From NCBI RefSeq assembly GCF_900156895.1, contig NZ_FTPD01000001.1:261327-325326 (forward strand): a DNA stretch of 64,000 nucleotides, written 5' to 3'. This document shows positions 44,695 to 53,982 of the stretch, one piece after another (positions within the stretch are counted from its first letter, which is position 1; every line of letters starts with the position of its first letter). The position numbers were made by a program, and so were the translations under genes. The notes below the pieces were generated by a model. The model was not told where the DNA came from and searched no databases. It worked only from the letters and a program-made list of their open reading frames with translations. This stretch comes from Mesorhizobium prunaredense. Lineage in GTDB: Bacteria; Pseudomonadota; Alphaproteobacteria; Rhizobiales; Rhizobiaceae.

Positions 44695-44939
44695 TGAAAA
44701 TTCCGCATGGGGGACGCGTTAGCGGCGTCACCGCCACGGCAATGTCCCTAGAACCGATTGAAATGGAATTGGTTGCATCGAAACAAGGGCCGAAAGTTTA
44801 TTTTCGCACCAAGACCTGCAGACGAACCACCTCCCTCCCGCCGGGACTTGATCGACGGAAGGATTCAGGCTTTTTCGTGATCTGGGCTTGAGCTTACGGC
44901 ATATTTGGCCGGCGTTGTGATCATGTTTCGAAACAGGCG
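44695..44939. promoter_or_regulatory. Region upstream of ndvB
   Basis: 245 bp between the ndvB start and the hutD stop. It must carry the ndvB promoter. No clear -35/-10 pair or operator could be picked by eye, and the short open frame here (44694-44891, plus strand) looks spurious because it mirrors no family and lacks a ribosome site. Confidence 0.4.
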
Positions 44940-45527
44940 TTAATCGTTTGCAGCAACGCGATCGATGCGGATCACGAACAGCGTCGCCGGTCGCGCAGGC
45001 TCAACGCGCCGTTTCAGGGCGTCCGGTCCGAGCAACAGCGTGTCGCTTGGTCCGATGCGGACAGGCGCCGCGCCGGTCACCGTGATCTCGCCGTCAAAAC
45101 ACAGGATGAGGGTCGCATGAGCGGCCGACTGGATGTCCGTTGGGGCTGAAATCACCAAGCGATCGACGGCATGGGTCATCCGTCCACGCCGCGTCATGAC
45201 GTTGAGATCGGTGATCGGACCGGCGATCAGCGCCGCTTGCGTCGGCACATCGGCCGGAAAGGAAAGCGGGGCGGAAGTTTTGGTCAGCGTAGCCGCCGGG
45301 CGGCCGGCCATATCAAGGATGATCCCCTCGCCTTCCAGCACGGCCAAGCTTCGGTCCACTCCGGCAAACTCGGAGAATGGTCCACCGCTTTCGACCCGCG
45401 CCATGGAGACGCGCCAGTCGAAATCGTCGAGCGCAGCACCTGCGGGCGAGACGGCGATTTCCGTCGTCACCCCGCTGCCGTTCTTCCACGGCATAGACCG
45501 GTATTCGGCTGCCCGCAGAATGCGCAA
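44940..45527 (-). CDS. hutD: HutD family protein
   Basis: A 195-residue bicupin of the HutD/Ves family. It starts RILRAAEYRSMPWKNGSGVTTEIAVSP, the family hallmark, and carries FDWRVSMARVESGGPFSEFAGVDRSLAVLEG (about residues 36-66). HutD proteins accompany histidine utilisation genes and are thought to adjust the pathway, possibly by binding an intermediate; no catalysis is established. It begins 8 bp after the hutU stop, last in the leftward hut operon. Confidence 0.88.
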   Translation of the reverse strand: MRILRAAEYRSMPWKNGSGVTTEIAVSPAGAALDDFDWRVSMARVESGGPFSEFAGVDRSLAVLEGEGIILDMAGRPAATLTKTSAPLSFPADVPTQAALIAGPITDLNVMTRRGRMTHAVDRLVISAPTDIQSAAHATLILCFDGEITVTGAAPVRIGPSDTLLLGPDALKRRVEPARPATLFVIRIDRVAAND

Positions 45528-45535
45528 GGCGCGGT

Positions 45536-47206
45536 TCAGCCGAGGATGCCTGGCAGGTTGAGCTGGTGCTCCCTGGCGCAGTCGATGGCGATGTCATAGC
45601 CGGCATCGGCGTGGCGCATGACGCCGGTTGCGGGGTCGTTCCACAGCACCCGCTCCAGGCGTTTGGCCGCTTCGCTTGTGCCGTCGGCGACGATGACCAT
45701 GCCGGCATGTTGCGAAAAGCCCATGCCGACGCCGCCGCCATGATGCAGCGATACCCAGGTTGCGCCGGACGCGGTGTTGAGCAGCGCATTGAGCAGCGGC
45801 CAGTCGGACACGGCATCCGAACCGTCCTTCATCGATTCCGTCTCGCGGTTCGGCGAGGCAACCGACCCTGAATCGAGATGATCGCGGCCGATGACCACCG
45901 GCGCCTTGAGCTCGCCTTTCGCCACCATCTCGTTGAAGGCGAGGCCGAGCCTGTGGCGGTCGCCGAGACCAACCCAGCAGATGCGCGCCGGAAGACCCTG
46001 GAAGGCGATGCGCTCACGCGCCATGTCGAGCCAGTTGTGCAGATGGGTGTTGCCGGGCGTCAGCTCGCGCACCTTGGCGTCGGTCTTGTAGATGTCCTCG
46101 GGATCGCCTGAGAGGGCTGCCCAGCGAAACGGACCGACCCCGCGACAAAACAGCGGCCGGATGTAGGCCGGCACGAAACCCGGGAAGGCAAAGGCATTGT
46201 CGAATCCTTCCTCCTTCGCCACCTGGCGGATGTTGTTACCATAGTCGAGCGTCGGCACGCCGGCGTTCCAGAACGCCACCATCGCCTCGACATGTTCGCG
46301 CATCGACGCGCGCGCCGCCTTTTCGACCGCCTTCGGGTCGCTGGTGCGCTTCTCGCGCCATTCGGCGAGCGACCAGCCCTTGGGCAGATAGCCGTTGAGC
46401 GGATCATGCGCCGACGTCTGGTCGGTGACCAAGTCGGGGCGCGCGCCACGCCGCACCAGTTCCGGGACGATGTCGGCGGTGTTGCCGACCAGGCCGACCG
46501 ATTTCGCCTCGCCGGCCCTGGTCCAGCGCTCGATCCTTTCCAGCGCCTCCTCGAGCGTGTCGGCGCGTTCGTCGACATAGCGGGTGCGCAGCCTGAAATC
46601 GATGCGATCGGGATCGCATTCGACCGCCAGGCAGCAGGCGCCGGCCATGACCGCGGCCAGCGGCTGGGCGCCGCCCATGCCGCCGAGGCCGCCGGTCAGG
46701 ATCCATTTGCCCCTGAGGTTGCCGCCGTAATGCTGGCGGCCGGCCTCGACGAAGGTTTCGTAGGTGCCCTGTACGATGCCTTGGGTGCCGATGTAGATCC
46801 ACGAGCCGGCCGTCATCTGGCCGTACATCATCAGGCCCTTCTTATCGAGCTCGTTGAATTTCTCCCATGTCGCCCAGTGCGGCACGAGGTTGGAATTGGC
46901 GATCAGCACGCGCGGCGCATCGGTATGCGTCCGGAACACGCCGACCGGCTTGCCGGACTGCACCAGCAGCGTCTCGTCGTCTCCAAGCGTCTTCAGAGAG
47001 GCGACGATGCGATCAAAGTCGTTCCAGGTGCGCGCCGCCCGGCCGATGCCGCCATAGACGACCAGTTCGTTGGGGTTTTCGGCGACGTCGGGATCGAGAT
47101 TGTTCATAAGCATGCGCAACGGCGCTTCAGTCAGCCATGTGCGGGCGTTGAGCTCGCTGCCGCGCGGGCTGCGGACTTCGCGGATGTTGTGGCGAGGATC
47201 GGTCAT
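45536..47206 (-). CDS. hutU: Urocanate hydratase (urocanase)
   Basis: A 556-residue cytoplasmic enzyme converting urocanate to 4-imidazolone-5-propanoate with tightly bound NAD, the second step of histidine breakdown. Family blocks: [20 protein letters not shown] near residue 51, [15 protein letters not shown] in the NAD fold, the catalytic-loop segment [20 protein letters not shown] around residue 380, and [20 protein letters not shown]. The ATG at 47206 follows GAAAGGAAAA and begins [16 protein letters not shown], typical of the family. It is 40 bp downstream of hutG. Confidence 0.97.
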   Translation of the reverse strand: MTDPRHNIREVRSPRGSELNARTWLTEAPLRMLMNNLDPDVAENPNELVVYGGIGRAARTWNDFDRIVASLKTLGDDETLLVQSGKPVGVFRTHTDAPRVLIANSNLVPHWATWEKFNELDKKGLMMYGQMTAGSWIYIGTQGIVQGTYETFVEAGRQHYGGNLRGKWILTGGLGGMGGAQPLAAVMAGACCLAVECDPDRIDFRLRTRYVDERADTLEEALERIERWTRAGEAKSVGLVGNTADIVPELVRRGARPDLVTDQTSAHDPLNGYLPKGWSLAEWREKRTSDPKAVEKAARASMREHVEAMVAFWNAGVPTLDYGNNIRQVAKEEGFDNAFAFPGFVPAYIRPLFCRGVGPFRWAALSGDPEDIYKTDAKVRELTPGNTHLHNWLDMARERIAFQGLPARICWVGLGDRHRLGLAFNEMVAKGELKAPVVIGRDHLDSGSVASPNRETESMKDGSDAVSDWPLLNALLNTASGATWVSLHHGGGVGMGFSQHAGMVIVADGTSEAAKRLERVLWNDPATGVMRHADAGYDIAIDCAREHQLNLPGILG

Positions 47207-47246
47207 GGCGTCACTTTTCCTTTCGAATGAGCTGCGCGGCGAAGCG

Positions 47247-48065
47247 TCAGCGCCCGGCCCAGGCAATCGCGCTTTCCAGGATGCGCTTCAGCGTGGCGCG
47301 GATCGGCGCGGCGAATGCGGGGTCGTAAGGCACTGGCCAATTGTCCGGCGCACCCTTGCTTTTGGGCTCGCGCATATAGCCGCGGTTGGACAGTTCCATT
47401 TGCAGCGCATGAACGCCGTTTTGCGGCTGGCCGAAATGGCGCGTGATCCAGCCGCCTTTGAAGCGGCCATTGACGACAAAACTCTCGCCGGTTTCGACGA
47501 GGATCTGGCCGACTATTGCCTGCAAGCCCGGATCGGCGCTTTTGCCGTCATTGGTGCCGAGGTTGAACACCGGCAGAGTGCCTTCGAACAGCCGCGGCAG
47601 CACCGAGCGGATCGAATGGCAGTCATAGAGGACGATCTTCGGGTGCAAGGCGCGCAGCCTGTCGATCTCGGCCTGCGTGGCGGCATGGTAAGGCACAAAG
47701 TATTTTTCGCGGCGTTCATCGACCTCTGACGGTCCAGGCTCCTCACCCTCGCGATAGAGCGGATCGCCATCGAAGGTCTCGGTCGGGCACAGGCCCGTCG
47801 TCGCCTGGCCGGGATAGAGCGAGGCGCCGGACGGATCGCGATTGACGTCGATGACGGTGCGCGAGATCGCGGTATGCACCACCGTCGCGCCGAGGTCTTC
47901 GGCAAAGTCATAGAGCTTGTCGATCCACCAGTCGGCGTCGCGGCGGCCGAGCCAAGGCGACACCAGCCGGTTCTCAAGACCGGCGAGATCGATGCCGGTA
48001 TGCGGGATCGAGACCAGCAGCGGGGCGGTGCCGGGCGTTATAGTGAGCCAGGAGGGCGCGTTCAT
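47247..48065 (-). CDS. hutG: N-formylglutamate deformylase
   Basis: A 272-residue metal-dependent amidohydrolase releasing formate from N-formyl-L-glutamate, the last step of the five-step histidine route. Motifs: [13 protein letters not shown] near residue 15, [21 protein letters not shown] (about 43-63), [34 protein letters not shown] with a likely metal ligand, and [14 protein letters not shown]. Paired with hutF here, so the FIGLU-deiminase branch is used. A family A repeat separates it from hutH upstream (220 bp). Confidence 0.94.
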   Translation of the reverse strand: MNAPSWLTITPGTAPLLVSIPHTGIDLAGLENRLVSPWLGRRDADWWIDKLYDFAEDLGATVVHTAISRTVIDVNRDPSGASLYPGQATTGLCPTETFDGDPLYREGEEPGPSEVDERREKYFVPYHAATQAEIDRLRALHPKIVLYDCHSIRSVLPRLFEGTLPVFNLGTNDGKSADPGLQAIVGQILVETGESFVVNGRFKGGWITRHFGQPQNGVHALQMELSNRGYMREPKSKGAPDNWPVPYDPAFAAPIRATLKRILESAIAWAGR

Positions 48066-48097
48066 GAATGGTCTCCCTGCGCCGGCGCTCTACGGCG

Positions 48098-48252
48098 CCC
48101 CCCTCTGCCCTGCCGGGCATCTCCCCCACGAGGGGGGAGATCGGCAGCTTCACCGCTTCGCTCAATCCTGCAGCGTTGGAGATTGGCGAAAGCCTCGATG
48201 ACCGCCGATCTCCCTCCTCGTGGGGGAGATGTCCGGCAGGACAGAGGGGGGC
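48098..48252. repeat. Palindromic mosaic repeat, family A copy 3
   Basis: About 155 bp with ends CCCCCCTCTGCCCTGCCGGG and CCGGCAGGACAGAGGGGGG, inner hairpins CTCCCCCACGAGGGGGGAG and CTCCTCGTGGGGGAG. The common core is in inverted orientation (48167-48192). It is followed by GCGCGAAGGATCG as in copies 1 and 2. It lies inside the hut operon, between hutH and hutG. Confidence 0.85.
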
Positions 48253-48285
48253 GCGAAGGATCGCGACCTATCGAAGTGTGGGCCC

Positions 48286-49821
48286 TCACGACGCGATTCC
48301 CGGCAGCGCCACAGCGCCCGCTGCCTTCACGGCAGCGCCGCTGCGCACCATGGCGATGGCCTTTTCCATGTCGGGGTGGAAATGCCGGTCATTGTCGAGA
48401 TGCGGCACTTCGGCCCTGACCAGCCTGCGCACCGCTTCGAGCGACGCGCTCGATGCCAGCGGCGCATGGAAATCGCAGCCTTGCGCGGCGGCCAGCAATT
48501 CGATGCCGATGACGGCCGTCGCATTCTCGATCATGCCGATCAGCCGGCGCGCGCCATGTGCCGCCATCGAGACGTGGTCTTCCTGATTGGCCGAGGTCGG
48601 GATCGAATCGACGCTGGCCGGATAGGCCCTTTGCTTGTTTTCCGAGACGAGTGCCGCCGCCGTCACTTGCGGGATCATGAAGCCGGAATTCAAGCCTGGC
48701 TTCGGCGTCAGGAAGGCCGGCATGCCCGACAGCGCCGGATCGACAAGCATGGCGATGCGCCGTTCCGACAGCGAGCCGATCTCGCAGACGGCGAGCGCGA
48801 TCATGTCGGCGGCGAAGGCCACTGGCTCGGCGTGAAAATTGCCGCCGGAAAGTGCTGTGTCGTCCTCGGCGAAGATCAGCGGATTGTCGGTGACGCCGTT
48901 GGCCTCGGTGCCCAGCGTGTCGGCGGCCTGGCGCAGCACGCTGAGCGCTGCACCCATCACCTGCGGCTGGCAGCGCAAGCAGTACGGGTCCTGCACGCGT
49001 TCGTCTCCGACCCGGTGCGATTCACGGATGGCGCTGCCGGCCATCAGGTTGCGCAGCGCCTCTGCCGTCTCGATCTGGCCAGGATGCCTCCTGAGCAGAT
49101 GAATGCGCGGATCGAATGGGGCGTCGGAACCCTTGGCGGCATCGGTCGAAAGCGCACCGGCGACCAGCGCCGACTGGTAGAGCACTTCGGCGTCGAACAA
49201 GGCGGCCAACGCATAGGCGGTCGAAAACTGCGTGCCATTGAGCAGCGCCAACCCTTCCTTGGCGCCAAGCCTGACCGGCTCCAGCCCGTGCGAGACAAAG
49301 GCGACCTTGGCCGGGAAACGGCCATGCGGGGTAAAACACTCGCCGACGCCGATCATCACCGCCGTCATGTGCGACAGTGGCGCAAGGTCGCCGGATGCGC
49401 CGACCGAGCCTTGCGTCGGCACCACCGGGATGACGTCGCTGGCGAGCATCGCTTCGAGCAGTTCAATGGTCTGCGGCCGCACGCCGGAGGCGCCCTGCGC
49501 CAAGCTGGCCAGCTTCAGTGCCATCATGAGTCGGCAAACAGCGACCGGCATCGGTTCGCCGACGCCGGCGGCATGCGACAGCACGATGTTGCGTTGAAGC
49601 GTCTCGAGATCGGCGGCGGGGATACGGACGCTGGCCAATTTGCCGAAACCGGTGTTGATGCCATAGACCGGCTCACCCTTGGCGACGATGCGTGCAACGG
49701 CCTCGGCGCTGGCCTTGATCTTTGGCCAGCAGGCCGCGTTCAGCTTCGGCATCGCGCCACGATAGATTTCGCGCCAGTCGGCCAACGTCGTGTTGCCCGG
49801 CTTGAGTTTGAGTTCACTCAT
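48286..49821 (-). CDS. hutH: Histidine ammonia-lyase (histidase)
   Basis: A 511-residue enzyme that removes ammonia from histidine to give urocanate. The Ala-Ser-Gly triad that cyclises into the MIO cofactor is residues 142-144 ([17 protein letters not shown]). The NTGFG loop (56-60), [17 protein letters not shown] and [16 protein letters not shown] also fit. The ATG at 49821 follows GGAGGGG; it overlaps the hutI stop by four bases, so the two are translationally coupled. Length is normal for the family. Confidence 0.97.
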   Translation of the reverse strand: MSELKLKPGNTTLADWREIYRGAMPKLNAACWPKIKASAEAVARIVAKGEPVYGINTGFGKLASVRIPAADLETLQRNIVLSHAAGVGEPMPVAVCRLMMALKLASLAQGASGVRPQTIELLEAMLASDVIPVVPTQGSVGASGDLAPLSHMTAVMIGVGECFTPHGRFPAKVAFVSHGLEPVRLGAKEGLALLNGTQFSTAYALAALFDAEVLYQSALVAGALSTDAAKGSDAPFDPRIHLLRRHPGQIETAEALRNLMAGSAIRESHRVGDERVQDPYCLRCQPQVMGAALSVLRQAADTLGTEANGVTDNPLIFAEDDTALSGGNFHAEPVAFAADMIALAVCEIGSLSERRIAMLVDPALSGMPAFLTPKPGLNSGFMIPQVTAAALVSENKQRAYPASVDSIPTSANQEDHVSMAAHGARRLIGMIENATAVIGIELLAAAQGCDFHAPLASSASLEAVRRLVRAEVPHLDNDRHFHPDMEKAIAMVRSGAAVKAAGAVALPGIAS

Positions 49822-51056
49822 TGTCCCCTCCAGATGCGGGCATGCAGCGGGTTGAAACCCATGCGGTAGACGAGTTCGGCCGGGCGCTCGATGTCCCAGA
49901 CCGCCAGGTCGGCTGATTTTCCAGCCTCCAGCGTGCCGGTTCTTCCGAGCAGTCCGAGCGCGCGGGCGGCCTCGCGGGTGACACCGGCAAGGCATTCGTC
50001 AACAGTCAGACCAAACAAAGTCGCCGCCATGTTCATGGTCAGCAGCAGGGAGGTCAGCGGCGAGGTGCCGGGATTGCAGTCGGTGGCGACCGCCATTTTG
50101 ACGCCGTGCTGGCGAAACAGGCCGATCGGCGGCTTCTTGGTCTCACGGATGAAATAGTAGGCGCCGGGCAGGATCGTCGCCACGGTTCCGGCCCTCGCCA
50201 TCGCCGCCGCACCCGCCTCGTCAGTGTATTCGAGATGATCGGCCGACAGGGCGCCATAGCGTGCCGCAAGTTCTGCGCCGTGCAGATTGGACAATTGGTC
50301 AGCGTGGAGTTTTACCGGCAGGCCTGCTGCTTTCGCCGCGTCGAACACGCGAGAAATCTGCTCGGGCGAAAAGGCGATGCCTTCGCAAAAACCATCGACC
50401 GCGTCGGCCAGGCCGTCGGCGGTGACGGACGGCAAAATCTCGTTTGCGACCAGATCGACAAAAGCGTCCTTGTCGCCTTTCGCTTCAGGCGGCAGGGCAT
50501 GCGCGCCGAGGAAGCTCGTTGTTACCGTTACTGGACGGTTTTCGCCCAGGAGCCGCGCGGCGCGCAGCGATTTCTTCTCGTTTTCGAGATCGAGCCCGTA
50601 GCCCGACTTGACCTCGATGGTGGTGAGGCCTTCAGCGATCAACGCGTCGAGGCGCGGCAGCGACTGCGCAACCAATTCCTGCTGGCTGGCAGCGCGCAGC
50701 GCCTTGACCGACGAGACGATGCCGCCGCCGGCCCTGGTGACCTCTTCATAGGTGGCGCCGGCCAGCCGCATCTCGAATTCGTTGGCGCGATTGCCGGCAT
50801 GGACCAGATGAGTATGGCAGTCGATCAGACCGGGTGTGATCCAGCGGCCTTCGCAATCGACAATTTCGGCGTTCTGGCTGAAGGCTGCCGGCATGTCGCC
50901 TTCCGGGCCGGCATAGACGATCAGGCCATCGCGCGCGGCGATCGCGCCGTCTTCGACGATACCCAGTCCGGCGGCGCTGTCAGCCATGGTCGCCAGACGC
51001 GCATGGCGCCAGAGGCGGATCTGCCCTGCCCGGCCTTTGCTCTCTCCAGCCATCAT
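49818..51056 (-). CDS. hutI: Imidazolonepropionase
   Basis: A 412-residue amidohydrolase-superfamily enzyme opening 4-imidazolone-5-propanoate to N-formimino-L-glutamate. Metal ligands appear in [14 protein letters not shown] (His81 and His83). [30 protein letters not shown] supplies further histidines, and [10 protein letters not shown] the active-site Asp. First gene of the leftward hut operon; its start at 51056 (or 51053) faces hutF across 97 bp holding the putative HutC operator. Confidence 0.95.
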   Translation of the reverse strand: MMAGESKGRAGQIRLWRHARLATMADSAAGLGIVEDGAIAARDGLIVYAGPEGDMPAAFSQNAEIVDCEGRWITPGLIDCHTHLVHAGNRANEFEMRLAGATYEEVTRAGGGIVSSVKALRAASQQELVAQSLPRLDALIAEGLTTIEVKSGYGLDLENEKKSLRAARLLGENRPVTVTTSFLGAHALPPEAKGDKDAFVDLVANEILPSVTADGLADAVDGFCEGIAFSPEQISRVFDAAKAAGLPVKLHADQLSNLHGAELAARYGALSADHLEYTDEAGAAAMARAGTVATILPGAYYFIRETKKPPIGLFRQHGVKMAVATDCNPGTSPLTSLLLTMNMAATLFGLTVDECLAGVTREAARALGLLGRTGTLEAGKSADLAVWDIERPAELVYRMGFNPLHARIWRGQ

Positions 51057-51082
51057 CTTTTCCGTTTCAATCGGCCGAGGTT

Positions 51083-51094
51083 ATGTATATACAT
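51083..51094. promoter_or_regulatory. Candidate HutC operator in the hutI-hutF divergent promoter
   Basis: ATGTATATACAT is a perfect 12-bp palindrome (14 bp with flanking T and A). It agrees with the TGTATATACA core known for HutC, the GntR-type repressor of hut genes that responds to urocanate. A wider dyad (TTTCAAT at 51065, ATTGAAA at 51095) surrounds it asymmetrically. hutC itself is the second gene of the rightward unit, so autoregulation is expected. Confidence 0.8.
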
Positions 51095-51153
51095 ATTGAA
51101 ACGCACTGCAAGTGGTATCATTGCACGGGACACAGGGGATCGGAGAGAAAAAC

Positions 51154-52506
51154 GTGACGGCGATCTTAGCGGAACAGGCGCTTCTGCCCGACGGCTGGCA
51201 TTCCAACACCCGGATCGTCGTCAGTGATGGCCACATCGCCACGGTCGAGGCGAACACCGCATCCCAGCCCGGCGACGAACGCCATGCCATTCTGCTGCCA
51301 GGCATGCCGAACCTGCACAGCCACGCCTTCCAGCGCGGCATGGCCGGTCTAGCCGAGCTGCGCGGCCCTTCAGCCGACAGTTTCTGGAGCTGGCGCGAGG
51401 TGATGTATCGCTTCGCGCTGTCGATGACGCCGGATCAGGTCGAGGCGGTCGCCGCGCAGCTCTATGTCGAGATGCTGGAGGCTGGGTTCTCACGCGTCGG
51501 CGAGTTTCACTATCTGCATCACGACCGCGACGGCCAGCCCTACGCCAACGTCGCCGAAATGGCCGACCGCATCACCGCCGCGGCTGCCGACACCGGCATT
51601 GGGCTGACTCTGCTGCCGGTCTTCTATGCACATTCCTCTTTCGGCGGCGCAGCGCCGAATGAGGGCCAGCGGCGATTCATCAACGATGTGAATCGGTTCT
51701 CGCGGCTTGTTGAGAAATGTCACGAAACCGTTCGCACCTTGAACCACGCTGTCGTCGGCATCGCCCCGCACAGTCTGCGCGCCGTAACACCGGAGCAGTT
51801 GGAAAACATCGCGACAATGGCACCAGGCGGACCGATCCACATCCACATCGCCGAGCAAGTGAAGGAGGTCGAGGACTGCCTTGCCTGGTCCGGGGCGCGG
51901 CCGGTCGAATGGCTGCTCGCCAATACCAGGGTCGATAGTCGCTGGTGCCTGATCCACGCCACCCACATGACCGAGACCGAGACGGCGGCCATGGCGAAAA
52001 GCGGAGCAATCGCCGGCCTCTGCCCGATCACCGAGGCAAATCTCGGCGACGGCACCTTTGCAGCACCTTTGTTCAAACAGCATGGCGGCCGCTTCGGCGT
52101 CGGCTCCGATTCCAACGTGCTGATCGGCCTGCCGGACGAATTGCGGCAGCTCGAATATTCGCAGCGCCTCGCCCACCGTGCCCGCAACCTGCTGGCGGTC
52201 GCCGGCGGTTCGACCGGGCGCGCACTGTTCGATGCCGCGCTCGACGGCGGCAGCGCAGCGCTTGGCGCAAGCCCCTCGCGGATCGCCGCTGGCGCCCCAG
52301 CCGATTTCATCTCGCTCGATGGCAAGCACCCGTCGCTTGCCGGCAAGACGGGCGATGCAGTGCTCGACACCTGGATCTTCGCCAACGGTTCCAAGGTCGA
52401 TTGTGCCTGGGTGCATGGCAAGAAACTGGTCAGCAGCGGCAGGCATGCAAGGCGCGATTCTATTGGCGAGCGTTTTCGCAAGGTGATGACGGCGCTTTCG
52501 GCATGA
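51154..52506 (+). CDS. hutF: Formimidoylglutamate deiminase
   Basis: A 450-residue amidohydrolase that turns N-formimino-L-glutamate into N-formyl-L-glutamate and ammonia. It has LLPGMPNLHSHAFQRGMAGLAE (two metal His, about residues 48-69), IHIHIAEQVKEVEDCLAWSG, LIHATHMTETE and GVGSDSNVLIGLPDELRQLEYSQRL (catalytic Asp). The GTG at 51154 was chosen because GGAGAG stands 6 bases upstream; an earlier GTG at 51112 lacks a ribosome site. It overlaps hutC by four bases. Confidence 0.95.
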   Translation: MTAILAEQALLPDGWHSNTRIVVSDGHIATVEANTASQPGDERHAILLPGMPNLHSHAFQRGMAGLAELRGPSADSFWSWREVMYRFALSMTPDQVEAVAAQLYVEMLEAGFSRVGEFHYLHHDRDGQPYANVAEMADRITAAAADTGIGLTLLPVFYAHSSFGGAAPNEGQRRFINDVNRFSRLVEKCHETVRTLNHAVVGIAPHSLRAVTPEQLENIATMAPGGPIHIHIAEQVKEVEDCLAWSGARPVEWLLANTRVDSRWCLIHATHMTETETAAMAKSGAIAGLCPITEANLGDGTFAAPLFKQHGGRFGVGSDSNVLIGLPDELRQLEYSQRLAHRARNLLAVAGGSTGRALFDAALDGGSAALGASPSRIAAGAPADFISLDGKHPSLAGKTGDAVLDTWIFANGSKVDCAWVHGKKLVSSGRHARRDSIGERFRKVMTALSA

Positions 52507-53249
52507 GCATGATCCAGACAATGGATGCGGACGGCGGCGAGCCTCTCTCGCTGCATCAACGCATCCTGTCCGACATCAGCGAACGGATCCTGTCCGGCGC
52601 CTGGGCGCCCGGCCACCGCATCCCGTTCGAGCACGAACTGACGGCCGAGTACAAATGTTCGCGCATGACGGTGAACAAGGCGCTGTCGCAGCTTGCCAAG
52701 GCCGGGCTGATAGAGCGCCGCCGCCGCTCTGGCAGCTTTGTCCGGCGGCCGCAGTCGCAAGCCGCGGTGTTGGAAATCCACGACATCAGGATCGAGGTCG
52801 AGGCGCTCGGCCTGCCCTATCGCTACGAGCGTGTGGCGCGACACAAAAGGCGCAGCAGCGCCGAGGACCGCACCTTGCTGGAACTCGACTCCAACGGGCC
52901 GGTGCTGGCGCTGGAATGCCGGCATTTCGCCGGCAAGCGGCCGTTCGCCCACGAACAGCGGCTGATCAACCTGGCCGCTGTGGCCGAGGCCGCCAACGAG
53001 GAATTTTTTGCCGTCGCGCCTGGGCCGTGGCTGATTGCCCGCGTGCCATGGAGTGCCGCCGAGCACCGCATCCGCGCCGTCGCCGCCGACAGACACATTG
53101 CGGCTGCACTCGATATCGAGGCCGGCGCCCCCTGCCTGGTGGTCGAGCGGCGGACATGGAGCGCCGAGCACCCGGTCACCCATGTCCGTTTCACCTATGC
53201 GGCCGAGAGCCACACGCTGGTCGCGCGGTTCACGCCGTCGCAGGGGTAA
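52503..53249 (+). CDS. hutC: Histidine utilisation repressor HutC (GntR family)
   Basis: A 248-residue regulator. The N-terminal winged helix-turn-helix (LSLHQRILSDISERILSG to GSFVRRP, about residues 17-80) includes EHELTAEYKCSRMTVNKALSQLAKAGLIERRRR. A UbiC transcription regulator-associated ligand domain follows (about 90-245; FAHEQRLINLAAV, VVERRTW, THVRFTYAAESHTLVARF). It represses hut genes until urocanate binds. The ATG overlaps the hutF stop (ATGA). Confidence 0.93.
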   Translation: MSMIQTMDADGGEPLSLHQRILSDISERILSGAWAPGHRIPFEHELTAEYKCSRMTVNKALSQLAKAGLIERRRRSGSFVRRPQSQAAVLEIHDIRIEVEALGLPYRYERVARHKRRSSAEDRTLLELDSNGPVLALECRHFAGKRPFAHEQRLINLAAVAEAANEEFFAVAPGPWLIARVPWSAAEHRIRAVAADRHIAAALDIEAGAPCLVVERRTWSAEHPVTHVRFTYAAESHTLVARFTPSQG

Positions 53250-53250
53250 C

Positions 53251-53400
53251 CCTCCCCTGAGGGGAGGGTCGGCGAGCAGTCGGAGCGCAGCGGAGATTGC
53301 GAGACGGGGTGGGGTCGGCGAGGTCGCACCGACCCCACCCCGCTTCGCAAAGTGCCGCCATGCGGCATTTGCTCCGCGACCCTCCCCTCGGGGGGAGGGT
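53251..53400. repeat. Palindromic repeat, family E
   Basis: 150 bp made of a large imperfect dyad: CCCTCCCCTGAGGGGAGGGT at the left, CCCTCCCCTCGGGGGGAGGG at the right, and inner GGTGGGGTCGGCGAGGTC / GACCCCACCCCG arms. It lies between the convergent hutC and RidA-like genes and may help end both transcripts. Confidence 0.8.
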
Positions 53401-53413
53401 AAAGAGCCGCATC

Positions 53414-53758
53414 TCAAATCGCTGCAGTAATAATAATCTCGACCAGATATTCCGGCCCGGCAAGCTTGGCCTCGCCGGTGGCGCGGGCCGGGGTATGGCC
53501 CTGTGGCACCCACTTGTCCCATTCCGCGTTCATCTCGGCAAAGGTGCTCATGTCGGCCAGCCAGATGATCGCCTGCAGGATCTTGGTCTTGTCGGTGCCA
53601 GCCTTGGCCAGCAATTCGTCGATGGCCGCCAGGATGTCCTTGGTCTGGGCGCCGACGTTTCCGCCCGGTTCGCCGACCTGACCAGCCAGATAGACGGTGT
53701 TGCCGTGGATGACGATCTGGCTCATGCGTGGGCCAACATCGATGCGACGAATGCTCAT
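53414..53758 (-). CDS. RidA/YjgF/UK114 family protein
   Basis: A 114-residue trimeric-fold protein of the Rid family. Members related to RidA hydrolyse reactive enamine/imine intermediates, though many subgroups are unassigned. Blocks: VIHGNTVYLAGQVGE near residue 16, ILAAIDELLAKAGTDKTKILQAIIWLADM, and the C-terminal signature ARATGEAKLAGPEYLVEIIITA, whose arginine (about 92) corresponds to the catalytic one. No amino acid pathway gene is directly linked except the nearby hut regulon. Confidence 0.9.
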   Translation of the reverse strand: MSIRRIDVGPRMSQIVIHGNTVYLAGQVGEPGGNVGAQTKDILAAIDELLAKAGTDKTKILQAIIWLADMSTFAEMNAEWDKWVPQGHTPARATGEAKLAGPEYLVEIIITAAI

Positions 53759-53921
53759 TGGACGTTTCCTTCCTTGGTGGGTCGCGCCTCTTTAGAGTCG
53801 CGGTTCGCCGGGGGCAAGGTTGCATGAGCGAATCCTCTTGAGCCAGCAGGCGCGGGCCGAAAATAGGCACACGCCAAATTGCTCCGGTCGCCGCAATTCC
53901 GCCGGATTGACTTGTTGACTA

Positions 53922-53933
53922 ATGTAATAACAT
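53922..53933. promoter_or_regulatory. Candidate Zur box upstream of the zinc transporter
   Basis: ATGTAATAACAT with neighbouring TA and CA, 50 bp before the start of the zinc ABC transporter operon, in a locally AT-rich stretch. The ATGT-N4-ACAT dyad agrees with the alphaproteobacterial Zur consensus as I know it. Zinc-dependent repression is inferred from site and context. Confidence 0.6.
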
Positions 53934-53982
53934 CACATATCCAGCGCCGCTGCCGTATTAGTCGTGTCCCACGGATCGTCAC

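Noticed and set aside
41632..44697. A 1021-codon open frame on the plus strand opposite ndvB
   Set aside because: It is antisense to a well-supported giant gene, its product is a Gln/Arg/Asp/Gly-rich sequence with no family pattern, and such frames are common opposite GC-rich genes.
44694..44891. A 65-codon plus-strand frame upstream of ndvB
   Set aside because: No ribosome site, no family resemblance, and it lies where the ndvB promoter must be.
51720..53870. A 716-codon minus-strand frame opposite hutF, hutC and the RidA region
   Set aside because: It overlaps three supported genes and a repeat; the sequence is arbitrary.
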